NCBI GenBank assembly: GCA_945893045.1
Contig: CAMDEA010000083.1
Span: forward strand, 1 to 36,455
DNA length: 36,455 nucleotides
DNA from: Planctomyces sp. SH-PL62
GTDB taxonomy: Bacteria; Planctomycetota; Planctomycetia; Planctomycetales; Planctomycetaceae
Reading direction: 5' to 3'
In this document: piece by piece, positions 14,390-23,639 of the stretch
Layout: the number at the start of each line of letters is the position of its first letter
How positions within the stretch are numbered: position 1 is the first letter of the stretch
Translations under genes and position numbers: made by a program
The notes under the pieces: model-generated
What the model saw: the letters and a program-made list of their open reading frames with translations, nothing else
What the model was told of the DNA's origin: nothing
The model's database searches: none

Positions 14390-15664
14390 ATGTCCTCCCC
14401 CTGGTTGTTCTCTGCGAAGACAGACCTGCTGACGTTCGGCGGCAGCGCGGTCGTGGCGTTGCTGCTGGTGGCGGTCGGCTGGCCATTAGGTTGGCTCGAA
14501 AGCGAAACGCCAGATTGGCTGTGGGTGGTTTCGGTGTTGTTGATCGACGTCGCTCACGTTTACGCGACCGGCTTTCGCGTGTACTTCGATCGAGCGGAAC
14601 TGCGGCGTCGGGCTTGGTTGTATTGGTTGGTGCCGCTGTTGGCATTCGGGATCGGAGCGGCGTTGTATTCGGAAGGCTCGCGTTTGTTTTGGCGGACGCT
14701 GGCCTACGTCGCGGTCTTTCATTTCGTGCGGCAGCAATACGGCTGGGTGGTGTTGTACCGAGCGAAAGCTGGAGAGCGAGATGGACTCGGCCGAGCGATT
14801 GACTCGGCGGCGATTTATCTGGCGACGATTTATCCGCTGGTCTTCTGGCATTCGCATCCGCGCCGCTTCTCATGGTTCGTGGGCTCCGATTTTGCCGAAC
14901 TGCCGGTGCTCGCCGAGCGCATCGTCGCTCCGGTTTATTGGGCGTCGTTGATTCTGTATGCCGCACACTCGGCATACCGAGCGATCTGGCAACGGCATTT
15001 CAATCCGGGCAAGGATCTGGTGGTGACGACGACGGCGTTGTGCTGGTACGTCGGCATCGTGGGGTTGAACTCCGATTATGCCTTCACGGTCACGAACGTG
15101 ATCACGCACGGCGTGCCGTACATGGTCTTGGTCGCGCGGTTTCAGCCGGCTCGCCCCGCCGATGGAAGCCGATCTCGATGGCACTGGCTGCGCTTCGTAG
15201 GCGTGCTGTGGCTGCTGGCGTATGCCGAAGAGTTGCTGTGGGACTGCGGCGTCTGGCACGACCGGTCTTGGCTGTTTGGTCCCGCGTGGAACATCGGTGA
15301 CTGGGATCAGGTGCTCGTGCCGCTGCTGGCAGTGCCGCAGATCACGCATTACGTCCTGGATGGATTCATCTGGCGAAGACGCTCGAACCAGAATGTCGGT
15401 GAGTTTGTCGATTCGGGAGCGAGCCAATCGCTAGAGAGGAAGATTGGCTCAGCATCCGCGTCATCTGTGTCATCCGCGTTCTCTTCAAACGGCCCAGGCT
15501 CTGAACAGCACACGGATGACGCGGAGGTCACGGATCGCCACGGCAGGAATCGGCAATCGAATTTGAACTCGAATGAAACAATTGCCAGTCGCGTCACACC
15601 AGCGCCGCTGCCTTTTCTCGGAATGAGCGAGACGATTCAATCCGCCGCTTCAGAGTTGGGCTGA
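14390..15664 (+). CDS. Polytopic membrane protein of unknown function
   Basis: A 424-residue protein. Residues 1-330 hold about eight hydrophobic segments with conserved-looking polar motifs inside or between them: D-V-A-H-V-Y-A-T, F-H-F-V-R-Q-Q-Y-G-W and N-V-I-T-H-G-V-P-Y, then P-Q-I-T-H-Y-V-L-D-G-F-I-W-R. The several His in membrane-near positions suggest a metal or cofactor site, but I do not recognise the family. After about residue 335 the sequence is polar and Ser-rich and is encoded by palindromic repeat DNA (15421-15535), so the native protein probably ended soon after F-I-W-R-R-R-S-N. It begins 36 bases after the flavoprotein stop. Membership of the polyamine-type operon is likely by position only. 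Confidence 0.72.
   Translation: MSSPWLFSAKTDLLTFGGSAVVALLLVAVGWPLGWLESETPDWLWVVSVLLIDVAHVYATGFRVYFDRAELRRRAWLYWLVPLLAFGIGAALYSEGSRLFWRTLAYVAVFHFVRQQYGWVVLYRAKAGERDGLGRAIDSAAIYLATIYPLVFWHSHPRRFSWFVGSDFAELPVLAERIVAPVYWASLILYAAHSAYRAIWQRHFNPGKDLVVTTTALCWYVGIVGLNSDYAFTVTNVITHGVPYMVLVARFQPARPADGSRSRWHWLRFVGVLWLLAYAEELLWDCGVWHDRSWLFGPAWNIGDWDQVLVPLLAVPQITHYVLDGFIWRRRSNQNVGEFVDSGASQSLERKIGSASASSVSSAFSSNGPGSEQHTDDAEVTDRHGRNRQSNLNSNETIASRVTPAPLPFLGMSETIQSAASELG
15421..15535. repeat. Composite palindromic insert in the membrane protein 3' end
   Basis: The first part has arms GAGCCAATC (15421-15429) and GATTGGCTC (15442-15450). The second part has 15-base arms CCGCGTCATCTGTGT (15456-15470) and ACACGGATGACGCGG (15510-15524) with one mismatch, and flanking copies of ATCCG-type words out to 15535. 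It encodes the Ser/Asp-rich tail of the membrane protein. Confidence 0.65.
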
Positions 15665-15693
15665 ACGAGTTCACTTGGCAAAGGAGTTTGAGG

Positions 15694-18600
15694 ATGAGCG
15701 TCATCAGGAATGCGTGCGTCGCAGTTGTCGTGATGGGGATGTGCTCGGCCGGGCGTGGTGACGAGATCCCCGCTCCGAAGAACACGCAGGAGATCACGAC
15801 TCCGTTGCTGACTCCTCAAGAAGCTCTCGCGCAGATGAAAGTCCCGGAGGGATTTCGCGTCGAGTTGTTCGCTCACGAGCCCGACGTGCAGCAGCCGATC
15901 TCGATCACGACCGACGAGCGCGGGCGATTGTGGGTCGCGGAGAATTACACCTACGCCGAAAGCAAACTGAACTTCGATCCGGACCAGCGCGATCGGATCG
16001 TCATCCTGGAAGATTCGGACGGAGACGGAAAGAGCGACAAGCGAAAAGTCTTCGCGAGCGGCATCAACAAGCTGACGAGCGTCGAAGTCGGCTTCGGCGG
16101 CGTGTGGGCGTTGGCGGCTCCGCATCTGTTGTTCTTTCCCGATAAGGATCGCGACGACAAGCCGGATGGACCGCCGGTCGTGGTGCTCGATGGTTGGGAC
16201 GAAAACGCGGTGCGGCACAACATCGTCAACGGACTGAAGTGGGGTCCGGACGGCTGGCTCTACGGTCGGCACGGCATCCTCGCAACGTCGGTCGTCGGAG
16301 CACCCGGCGCGAGCGAATCGCAGCGGACGAAGATCAACTGCGGCGTGTGGCGGTATCACCCGACTCGCAAAGTGTTCGAGGCGGTCGCTCACGGTACGAC
16401 CAACCCGTGGGGCTTTGACTTCGATCAGCACGGCGAAATGTTTCTGATCAACACGGTCATCGGCCATCTGTGGCACGTCGTGCCGAACGCGCATTGGCGA
16501 CGGATGTACGGCACACACTTCAATCCGTACCTGTTCGGCGTCATCGAACAAACGGCGGACCATTTTCACTGGGACACGAAGGAAGCCTGGAACGACATCC
16601 GCAAACTGGGCGTGACCGACACGACCTCAGCGGCTGGCGGCGGCCACGCGCACTCCGGCTTGATGATCTACCAAGGGGGCACCTGGCCGAAGCAATATCA
16701 CGGCAAAGCCTTCACCGTGAACCTGCACGGTCACCGGCTGAACGTCGATCGGCTGGAGCGGCATCTCGCCGGTTATACGGCGAAGCACGAACCGGACTTT
16801 CTCTTCGCGGGCGACCCGTGGTTTCGTGCGATTGATTTGATTGGGGCGGCTGACGGCGGAGTGTATCTCGCAGATTGGTCGGACATCGGCGAGTGTCATG
16901 AAAACGACGGCGTGCATCGCACGTCTGGGCGGATCTACAAGATCGAGTACCGGCCACAACCCCGAGTGCGACCGATTTCCGCGGCGTCGGCTGCGAAGGA
17001 TGACGAATTGGTGGTAGCGCTCACGCACGGACTCGATTGGACGGCTCGGACCGCTCGACGCACTTTGCAGGAGCGAGCCGCCGAGGGACGCGACATGACG
17101 GCCGCGCGCGAGAAACTTTTCCATCTGTTCGCGAATGGTGCTGGCGACGGCAATGCTCGCGACAAGGGATTGCTGGCCTCCGAAGACGTGATTCGTTCGC
17201 GAGCGATGCTGTGTTTGGCGTCGATGGATGCGCTCGATGATGATTGGCTCATCAAGCAACTGGACGACCGCGATGAACATGTACGGGCTTGGGCTGTGCG
17301 GTTGCTGGCGGACGAAGATTTTTCCGCCAAAGAGCCGGCGGATGCCCTGCGAATCGTGGAGGCGTTCAAGCAGTCGGCTCGTAATGACAAGAGTGGTCTG
17401 GTGCTGCTCTATTTGGCATCGGCCTTGCACCGGATTCCTCCGGGACCGATCACCACGTTGACGACCGCTGACAGAGGCTTTGACGAACTGAGCCGCCGCC
17501 GCTGGTCGCTCGCGAGCTACTTGTGCAAGCGTGGTGGAGCATTTGCTGAAGACAACGCATTCCCGCTGCTGGTGTGGTATGGCATCGAGCCGGCCGTGGC
17601 TCGGCAGCCGCAGATGGCCGCGTGGATTCTGCAGTTTTCCAACCTGCGGATCGTCACCCAATTCATCGCTCGGCGACTGACGCTGGAACTCGAACGGCAG
17701 CCGGAGGCTGTCGAGTCGTTGCTGGCCACAGCGGCCGCCGTGAAAGAGGAGAGCGACCGACTCGATATCCTGCGCGGGATGTCAGAGGCCATGAGTGGTT
17801 GGACGAAAGTCACTCCGCCGAAAGGTTGGGCGGCAATGGCCGAGTTGGCGATGAAGAGTGACTCGGACGAACTCAAGACGATCGCTCGTGAGTTGTCGGT
17901 CGTGTTTGGCGATGGCCGGGCGATGGATGAACTCAAGGCATTGATCACGAACGGCGGGGCGGACGTGTCCGCTCGGCAGCAGGCGTTGCGGACGTTGGTG
18001 ACGGCGAAGCCGGAAGGACTGGTGGCGTTGCTGCACAAGCTGCTCGACGATCGCGAGTTGATCGTCGAGGCGATTCGCGGATTGGCGACGGTCGATCACG
18101 CGGAAACGCCCAAGCGAGTTCTCGACCGATTCGCGCGGCTCACGCCGGAGGGAAAACTGATCGCAATCAGCACACTTGTCTCGCGGCCAAATTACGCGAA
18201 GGAACTGTTGAACGCGGTTGCAGTCCAACAGATCTCGCGCCGCGAAGTCTCCGCGTTTCACGCTCGACAGATTTTGAGCTTCGGCGACGACGCGCTGACG
18301 AAACAACTCGCGCAAGTCTGGGGCGAGGTCCGTTCGAGCAACGCCGAGAAACAGCAACTCACCGCGAAGTGGAAAGCGTCGCTCACACCGGATCGCCTGA
18401 AGACCGCGAAGCTCAGCGAGGGCCGAGCGTTGTTCGCCAAGAGCTGCGGGAACTGCCACGTCCTGTTCGGTAGCGGCAAGTCCGCCGGCCCGGACCTGAC
18501 CGGTGGCAATCGGCGGAACCTCGATTATTTGCTGGAGAACATCCTCGATCCCAGCGCAACGGTCGCCGCTGACTTCCGCATGTCGGTCTTCGCGATGAAA

Positions 18601-18828
18601 GACGGGCGAGTCATCAATGGCGTCACCGTCGAGCAGACCGAAAAGACGCTGACTGTCCAAACGCAAAACGATCGCGCGACGATTCAACGCTCCGACATCG
18701 AAGAGCAGAAAGTCTCGACGCTATCGCTGATGCCCGACGGCCTGTTCCAAACTCTGACCGAAGATCAAGTCCGCGATTTGATCGGCTATCTGATGTCGCC
18801 GGACCAAGTGCCGCTGCCAAGTCCGTAG
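15694..18828 (+). CDS. PVC-type membrane-bound dehydrogenase-like protein with C-terminal haem-binding domain
   Basis: A 1044-residue protein. ATG 15694 is chosen because AAGGAG lies at 15681-15686. A signal peptide (V-A-V-V-V-M-G-M-C-S-A) is followed by a beta-propeller of the PVC 'membrane-bound dehydrogenase' type (about residues 45-430; P-E-G-F-R-V-E-L-F-A, H-N-I-V-N-G-L-K-W-G-P-D-G-W-L-Y-G, T-N-P-W-G-F-D-F-D). Next comes a long alpha-helical HEAT-like region (about 440-890) with R-D-E-H-V-R-A-W-A-V-R-L-L. The C-terminal cytochrome c-type domain has C-G-N-C-H near residue 918, a G-P-D-L-T-G-G motif, and a C-terminal T-x-x-Q-V-x-D-L-I-G-Y-L. It is probably periplasmic, in oxidation or electron transfer; the substrate is unknown. 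These proteins are greatly expanded in Planctomycetes. Confidence 0.92.
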   Translation: MSVIRNACVAVVVMGMCSAGRGDEIPAPKNTQEITTPLLTPQEALAQMKVPEGFRVELFAHEPDVQQPISITTDERGRLWVAENYTYAESKLNFDPDQRDRIVILEDSDGDGKSDKRKVFASGINKLTSVEVGFGGVWALAAPHLLFFPDKDRDDKPDGPPVVVLDGWDENAVRHNIVNGLKWGPDGWLYGRHGILATSVVGAPGASESQRTKINCGVWRYHPTRKVFEAVAHGTTNPWGFDFDQHGEMFLINTVIGHLWHVVPNAHWRRMYGTHFNPYLFGVIEQTADHFHWDTKEAWNDIRKLGVTDTTSAAGGGHAHSGLMIYQGGTWPKQYHGKAFTVNLHGHRLNVDRLERHLAGYTAKHEPDFLFAGDPWFRAIDLIGAADGGVYLADWSDIGECHENDGVHRTSGRIYKIEYRPQPRVRPISAASAAKDDELVVALTHGLDWTARTARRTLQERAAEGRDMTAAREKLFHLFANGAGDGNARDKGLLASEDVIRSRAMLCLASMDALDDDWLIKQLDDRDEHVRAWAVRLLADEDFSAKEPADALRIVEAFKQSARNDKSGLVLLYLASALHRIPPGPITTLTTADRGFDELSRRRWSLASYLCKRGGAFAEDNAFPLLVWYGIEPAVARQPQMAAWILQFSNLRIVTQFIARRLTLELERQPEAVESLLATAAAVKEESDRLDILRGMSEAMSGWTKVTPPKGWAAMAELAMKSDSDELKTIARELSVVFGDGRAMDELKALITNGGADVSARQQALRTLVTAKPEGLVALLHKLLDDRELIVEAIRGLATVDHAETPKRVLDRFARLTPEGKLIAISTLVSRPNYAKELLNAVAVQQISRREVSAFHARQILSFGDDALTKQLAQVWGEVRSSNAEKQQLTAKWKASLTPDRLKTAKLSEGRALFAKSCGNCHVLFGSGKSAGPDLTGGNRRNLDYLLENILDPSATVAADFRMSVFAMKDGRVINGVTVEQTEKTLTVQTQNDRATIQRSDIEEQKVSTLSLMPDGLFQTLTEDQVRDLIGYLMSPDQVPLPSP

Positions 18829-18913
18829 GCCGTTGACGCCTGCAAATCGTCGTGACCACAATCACCGCGCTCAGATGGGATGAAGTGCTTCACCGAAACC
18901 TGGATGTTCTCCG

Positions 18914-19516
18914 ATGCCGATTGCTCTGATTGAAGCTGAAACAATGCTGCCACCGTATCCCGTGCATCGGTGGTCGGTCGCGGAGTATTTGCAGTTGGCG
19001 AAGCTCGGCTTCTTGGGCGAGGACGATCAGATCGAACTCTTGGAAGGCTGGCCGGTCAAGAAACTGACGAAGAACCCGCTGCACGATGGCACGGTCGATC
19101 AAATCAATTTGTTGCTCGGATCGCGGTTGCCGGTGGGTTGGTACGTCCGAGTTCAGAATGTGGTCGTAACGGAAGACAGTGCTCCGGAACCGGACATCGC
19201 GATCGTGAGCGGCCTACCGAAGGATTATCGGAACCAGCATCCGACTCCGCGAGATGTCGCGCTGATCGTGGAAGTCGCCGATACTTCGGTCGCGAAGGAT
19301 CGGCAGAAGCGACACCTGTATGCCCGCGCTGGGATCACGACTTACTGGTTGGTAAACCTGCTCGACCGGCATTTGGAAGTTTTCTCGTCACCCAAGTCCG
19401 ACGGTGCCGATGCCGATTATGAAAGCCAACAAGTCCTGGGAACGCGCCACAAGATCACGCTGAAGATTCCGAGACAGCGCGAGATCAAGCTTTCCGTCGC
19501 CGATCTTTTTGTGTGA
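18914..19516 (+). CDS. Uma2-family (DUF820) endonuclease-like protein
   Basis: A 200-residue protein of the PD-(D/E)XK-like Uma2 family. The signatures are: E-Y-L-Q-L followed by I-E-L-L-E-G near the start, E-P-D-I-A-I-V for the first catalytic acid, I-V-E-V-A-D-T-S for the second, and Y-A-R-A-G-I-T-T-Y-W-L-V-N-L. The family is abundant in cyanobacteria and planctomycetes and is predicted to be a nuclease, but its biological role is not established. No mobile element or toxin partner is adjacent. It lies between the PVC cytochrome-type gene and the DUF1501 gene in the same direction. Confidence 0.88.
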   Translation: MPIALIEAETMLPPYPVHRWSVAEYLQLAKLGFLGEDDQIELLEGWPVKKLTKNPLHDGTVDQINLLLGSRLPVGWYVRVQNVVVTEDSAPEPDIAIVSGLPKDYRNQHPTPRDVALIVEVADTSVAKDRQKRHLYARAGITTYWLVNLLDRHLEVFSSPKSDGADADYESQQVLGTRHKITLKIPRQREIKLSVADLFV

Positions 19517-19563
19517 GCGATCGGCATCGGTTTGATACGAATTACCGAAGCTGGAAACCACAC

Positions 19564-20964
19564 ATGCCCAAGCGCGAATCGCTTTTCTGCCCTGGTCCGC
19601 TGGGACGCCGCAACTTTTTGCGAGCCGGATTGCTCGGCATATCGGGATTGGGATTGAGCGCGTGGTCGCAGTTGCACGCTCGCGCGGCGGAAGGGGTGAG
19701 GCAGAGCACAGAGACGTCTTGCATTTTCGTGTATTTGCATGGTGGTCCAAGTCATTTGGAAACGTATGACTTAAAAACGGAAGCTCCCGACGAAATTCGC
19801 GGGCCGTTCAAGCCGATCGCTACCAACGTGTCGGGGATGGAGATTTGCGAGCTACTGCCGCATCACGCGCGCGTTGCCGACAAGTTCACGTTGATTCGGT
19901 CGTGCAGCCACGATTGTGTCTGTCACGATGACGGAGCGCAGATCATGTTGTCGGGCCGGCGCACGCCGTTCGTGAGGCAGCCGGGGTTCACGATCCCCAA
20001 TCAGTTCCCGGATGCAGGGGCGATCTACAAACGAGTGAAGCCGAATGGGCGCGATGGGTTGCCGAGTTATGTGGCGGTGCCGCATCGGCAGGAGTTCGCG
20101 GGGCCGGGGTATTTCGGCTCGAAGTTTGAACCGTTCCAGGTGCAGGCGAATCCGAACAGCCCGACGTTTCAGGTGCCGAACATCAGTCTGCCGGCCGAGC
20201 GGATCGACGCGATGCAGAACCGGCTGACTTTGATGCGCGGCTTCGATCGCATTCGCCGCGAAGCCGATGGTCGCGGCCAAATGGAAGCGATGGATAGCTA
20301 CCAGCAAGAGGCGGTGCGATTGCTGACGGGTGATGCGGCGCGCAGCGCGTTCGATCTCAGCCGCGTCGATCCGCGCGTGCGGGATCGGTATGGCCGCAGT
20401 CAGTTCGGCCAGAGTTTGTTTCTCGCTCGGCGGTTGGTCGAATCGGGAGTTGGATTCGTGCATGTCGAAGGCCGCGAGTTTGAAGACGCGGCGGGACGAA
20501 CGCTCGGCAACTGGGACGATCACGCGGTCAACTTCCACATCTTCAATGCGATGCAGGGGCGGCTACCGTGGTTCGACCAAGGGGTCTCCGCGCTGGTGCA
20601 GGACATCTACGAGCGCGGTCTCGAAAAGCGTGTGTTGCTGATCGTCACCGGCGAATTCGGACGGACTCCGCGCATCAACAGCCAAGTCGGCACGGGCAGC
20701 GGAGTGATGCAGCCAGGCCGCGACCACTGGCCCTCGGCGATGTCGATTCTGGTCTCCGGCGGCGGGATGCGCATGGGACAGGTCATCGGCTCAACAACTT
20801 CAAAGGGCGAGACTCCCAAAGACCGGCCGCTGCGTCCGAGCGACTTGATGGCGACCGTCTATGGGTTCCTCTGCGTCGATCAACACCGCGAGTTCCTCGA
20901 CCACACCGGCCGGCCGTTACCGATCTTGGAACATGGCGAACCGATTCGCGAACTCGTCGGCTGA
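19564..20964 (+). CDS. Tat-exported DUF1501 protein
   Basis: A 466-residue protein. ATG 19564 is chosen because the Tat motif G-R-R-N-F-L-R starts about 14 residues later, followed by a hydrophobic stretch and A-R-A-A. An earlier GTG at 19513 would put an odd 17-residue leader in front. The body has the DUF1501 features, an alkaline-phosphatase/sulfatase-like fold: Y-L-H-G-G-P-S-H-L-E-T-Y-D, a central H-D-D-G-A-Q-I-M-L-S-G, and T-G-E-F-G-R-T-P-R-I-N with G-R-D-H-W-P near the end. In Planctomycetes these usually pair with PSCyt-type cytochrome proteins such as the one upstream. Its reaction is unknown. Confidence 0.92.
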   Translation: MPKRESLFCPGPLGRRNFLRAGLLGISGLGLSAWSQLHARAAEGVRQSTETSCIFVYLHGGPSHLETYDLKTEAPDEIRGPFKPIATNVSGMEICELLPHHARVADKFTLIRSCSHDCVCHDDGAQIMLSGRRTPFVRQPGFTIPNQFPDAGAIYKRVKPNGRDGLPSYVAVPHRQEFAGPGYFGSKFEPFQVQANPNSPTFQVPNISLPAERIDAMQNRLTLMRGFDRIRREADGRGQMEAMDSYQQEAVRLLTGDAARSAFDLSRVDPRVRDRYGRSQFGQSLFLARRLVESGVGFVHVEGREFEDAAGRTLGNWDDHAVNFHIFNAMQGRLPWFDQGVSALVQDIYERGLEKRVLLIVTGEFGRTPRINSQVGTGSGVMQPGRDHWPSAMSILVSGGGMRMGQVIGSTTSKGETPKDRPLRPSDLMATVYGFLCVDQHREFLDHTGRPLPILEHGEPIRELVG

Positions 20965-20983
20965 CCAAACGACCGAGCGAAGC

Positions 20984-21751
20984 TCAAGGCCAGTTCAGCC
21001 AGTGCGGCCAGTCGGACAAGTTGCGGCAGTACGCGTGGATTTCGGCCAGCAAGGGAAGCGGCAACCACCAGAGAGCTCGACGCAGTTCATTTCGCATTGG
21101 GCGAGAGATCACAGACACTGGCGGTGAATACGCGGTGCCCCATCGTGGAAGCCAACGCGGAACGCTCTCGCAGTAGTTGGCGTACTGGATGCCAAAAAAA
21201 TATCGCAGCAGCCGCTCTTCCAGTGGAACCACGGCGACGCAGTAGTACGCGATCACGATCATTGTGGCGACCGCGAATGTGGGGCTCTTCAGCAAGCAGG
21301 CCAGCGACAGGATCATCATGAAAGTGCCAAAATACAGCGGATTTCGAGTCAGGCTGTAAGGTCCATAGCAGATGACTTCGGTGGATTTCCGCCCGCCGAT
21401 GAACCATGTCGCCCAGAATCGCAGACAGAGTCCGCTGATAAACATCAGCCAGCCGATGTAGTCCGCGATGACCGCCGACAACGATCCGGGCTGCACGAAC
21501 GTAGGAGAGAAGCCAGATCCGATCCAAGCCACCAGCAGCACGGCCAACGTGAGATGCATCCGGCAGCGATAGCGAAAAGTCCCTGCCATCGGTGGGTCGC
21601 CGTTGATGGGGGACGCTGCCGTGGAATCAGTGGAGTCCGTCAAAGGGCATTCCTTGCCAAACGTCGGTGCAGATTCACGGAATAAAGATTCAACGCTGCC
21701 ACACCGCTCCACGAGTGAAGTCACAGGGTGCGTTTCGCCTGACTGACCCAT
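20984..21751 (-). CDS. Isoprenylcysteine carboxyl methyltransferase-like / PEMT-like membrane protein
   Basis: A 255-residue protein from ATG 21751, chosen because GGAGG lies nine bases before it; an in-frame ATG at 21766 is the alternative. The first about 55 residues are polar. Then come four to five membrane segments, starting L-T-L-A-V-L-L-V-A-W-I. The methyltransferase signature is G-P-Y-S-L-T-R-N-P-L-Y-F-G (about residue 140) and E-E-R-L-L-R-Y-F-F-G-x-x-Y-x-x-Y-x-x-x-V-P-R-W (about residue 190), typical of ICMT/phospholipid methyltransferase relatives. It probably methylates a small or lipid molecule at the membrane; the target is unknown. It is convergent with the DUF1501 gene. Confidence 0.85.
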   Translation of the reverse strand: MGQSGETHPVTSLVERCGSVESLFRESAPTFGKECPLTDSTDSTAASPINGDPPMAGTFRYRCRMHLTLAVLLVAWIGSGFSPTFVQPGSLSAVIADYIGWLMFISGLCLRFWATWFIGGRKSTEVICYGPYSLTRNPLYFGTFMMILSLACLLKSPTFAVATMIVIAYYCVAVVPLEERLLRYFFGIQYANYCESVPRWLPRWGTAYSPPVSVISRPMRNELRRALWWLPLPLLAEIHAYCRNLSDWPHWLNWP

Positions 21752-22157
21752 CGGTCCACCCTCCATTGGCGGCAATTGTTTCCATTCATCATTCGGACTT
21801 CACAGGAAGACGTTACTCGGTCTGACGCTGATCTTGAACCGTGACTCTTTGAGAAAAGTTGAAATTGATCGCCGGTCTCAGAGAGTAAGGGATTCCATTC
21901 ATCTTGAAAAACTTCGCGATGTTGAGCGTTTCTGAACTCGGCCGTCGTGGACCGTGTCATCGTGAGCCTTCTGATGAGCTTGGCAATTTGGGGCACCTCT
22001 TTCGTGAAATCCGGGAATACTGAAAAGTCCCACGGCGTATAGCCGATGCTGAGGACAGGTCATTCTTGAGCGAACTGAACTGGCCGAATCGCTAACCCGC
22101 CAGCCCGTCACGATGCCACCGGAGTCAGGTCAGCGATCGTCTGCACCGGAGGCCGTC
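21752..22157. other. Intergenic stretch between divergent genes, no gene seen
   Basis: About 400 bases between the start of the ICMT-like gene (minus) and the TolC-like gene (plus). I see no convincing coding region, RNA or large palindrome. The first 15 bases or so could belong to a longer version of the ICMT-like gene, and 22113-22157 to a longer version of the TolC-like gene. It presumably holds both promoters, but no -35/-10 pair is clear enough to report. Confidence 0.5.
22148..22152 (+). promoter_or_regulatory. Ribosome binding site for the TolC-like gene
   Basis: GGAGG five bases before ATG 22158. The protein from that ATG begins directly with a lipoprotein signal peptide, which supports it over the earlier in-frame ATG at 22113. 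Confidence 0.7.
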
Positions 22158-23627
22158 ATGTTTTTTACTCGCATTCTGAGTGTCGGTGTCGCGCTGACCC
22201 TCATGTCGGCCGGATGCCGCACACCAAACGTGGGGCAGGTTTTCAACCTGCCAGTGCCGCGCTCGACGGCCGCGTCGCACATGACGTCGAAAGACAATGA
22301 CGGGCAGGTTGAAAACCTGCCCCACGTCGTACCGGCAGCGTTTGAGGAGACGCCAGAACGATCACTCACCAACGATGCCGATGACCCATTCGCCGGACAC
22401 GACGAATTACCGCTCGACGAATTGGTGGCGGCTGTGAAGGCGCGTAATCCCTCGTTGCAGGCAGCGCTGGCGGCGTGGAACGCGGCGGCGAACAAGTACC
22501 CGCAGGCGATCGCGCTCGACGATCCGATGTTTCAGTCGATGTACGCGCCGAAGTCCTGGAACGCGGCCTCTAACGTGCAAGGGTCGTACTACCTCGGAGT
22601 CGCTCAGAAGATTCCCTGGTCGGGCAAGCGCGAACTGCGAGGCAATCAAGCGAACTGGGAAGCGTCCGCGGCGTCGTTCGATGCCGGTGAGGTTCAATTG
22701 CGACTCACCGAAGCGGCGCGGATGGCCTACTTCGATTTCTATCTCAATCAGCGTGAGCGCGAACTGAACGCCAGCAGCCGCGAAGCGATCAGCCGATTCC
22801 GGGATGTCGCGCGGTCCAAGTACGAGGCCAATCAAGTCTCGCAGCAAGACGTGCTGCAAGCGGACGTCGAGCTGGCTCAATTCGAGCAACGGCAGATCGA
22901 CCTGACCCAAGAGCAGATCGTCGCGATCGCGCGGATCAACACGCTGTTGCACCGCCGCCCCGATCATCCGCTGCCTCCGCCGCCACGGAAACTGGCCGTC
23001 GTGGAAGAACTCCCGCCCGTCGCGGGGCTGCGAGAATGGGCGGTCGGCAATCGTCCGGAACTGCAAGCAACGGCTGCTCGCGTGCAGTCCGAACAGTCCG
23101 CCGTTGCCCTGGCCTGCAAAGAGTTTTATCCCGACTTCGAGGTCATGGCGCGCTATGACCGTTTCTGGACTGATCTCGAACAGCGACCGCAGATCGGCTT
23201 GAACATGAACGTGCCGCTGAATCAATCAAAGCGTCATGCCGCCGTGCAAGAGGCGATGTGGCGCGTCCACAAGATGCAGGCGGACTACGATCAGGCCGCC
23301 GACACGATTCGCGGCGAGGTGCAGTCGGCCTACGCTCGCGTGCAGGGGAGCCGCCGCAAGGTCGCCGTCTTCGAGTCCAAAATCCTGCCCGCCGCGCAAG
23401 ACAATCTGCAGGCGGCTCAATCCGGCTACGAAGCGGGAACGGTCGATTTCCTGCGGCTGATCGAAGCGCAAAGACAACTCCTCGACCTGCGTGAGAAGTA
23501 TCAAATGGCCGTCACCGATTTCCATCGCCGCGCGGCCGAGCTTTCCAGAGCGGTCGGCCAAGATGTGCTTGGTCCGGCGCGGCCAGCGTCAATTCCCGTC
23601 TTTGAACTACCGCAACCCGTGCAATGA
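22158..23627 (+). CDS. TolC-family outer membrane efflux lipoprotein
   Basis: A 489-residue protein. A signal peptide ends in the lipobox L-M-S-A-G-C20, so it should be lipid-anchored as in NodT/CzcC-type channels. Two long helical halves follow, typical of the family: L-V-A-A-V-K-A-R-N-P-S-L-Q-A-A-L-A-A-W-N (about residues 78-97) and, in the second half, N-R-P-E-L-Q-A-T-A-A-R-V-Q-S-E-Q-S. The last helix has Y-E-A-G-T-V-D-F-L-R-L-I-E-A-Q-R-Q. Residues about 25-56, right after the anchor, are encoded by an inserted palindrome (22230-22325). No pump or membrane fusion protein is adjacent, so the exported substrate is unknown. Confidence 0.9.
   Translation: MFFTRILSVGVALTLMSAGCRTPNVGQVFNLPVPRSTAASHMTSKDNDGQVENLPHVVPAAFEETPERSLTNDADDPFAGHDELPLDELVAAVKARNPSLQAALAAWNAAANKYPQAIALDDPMFQSMYAPKSWNAASNVQGSYYLGVAQKIPWSGKRELRGNQANWEASAASFDAGEVQLRLTEAARMAYFDFYLNQRERELNASSREAISRFRDVARSKYEANQVSQQDVLQADVELAQFEQRQIDLTQEQIVAIARINTLLHRRPDHPLPPPPRKLAVVEELPPVAGLREWAVGNRPELQATAARVQSEQSAVALACKEFYPDFEVMARYDRFWTDLEQRPQIGLNMNVPLNQSKRHAAVQEAMWRVHKMQADYDQAADTIRGEVQSAYARVQGSRRKVAVFESKILPAAQDNLQAAQSGYEAGTVDFLRLIEAQRQLLDLREKYQMAVTDFHRRAAELSRAVGQDVLGPARPASIPVFELPQPVQ
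22230..22325. repeat. GTGG-foot inverted pair inside the TolC-like gene (family C)
   Basis: Two units: foot GTGG, arm GGCAGGTT, loop TTC, arm AACCTGCC. They lie at 22230-22252 on plus and in reverse ending CCAC at 22325. The spacer is about 50 bases. The frame stays open through it, giving G-Q-V-F-N-L-P-V on one side and G-Q-V-E-N-L-P-H-V on the other. Confidence 0.88.
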
Positions 23628-23639
23628 CAGGCGAGCACG

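Noticed and set aside
21721..21996. Small minus-strand open frame upstream of the ICMT-like gene
   Set aside because: It overlaps the start of the ICMT-like gene in another frame and has no recognisable features.
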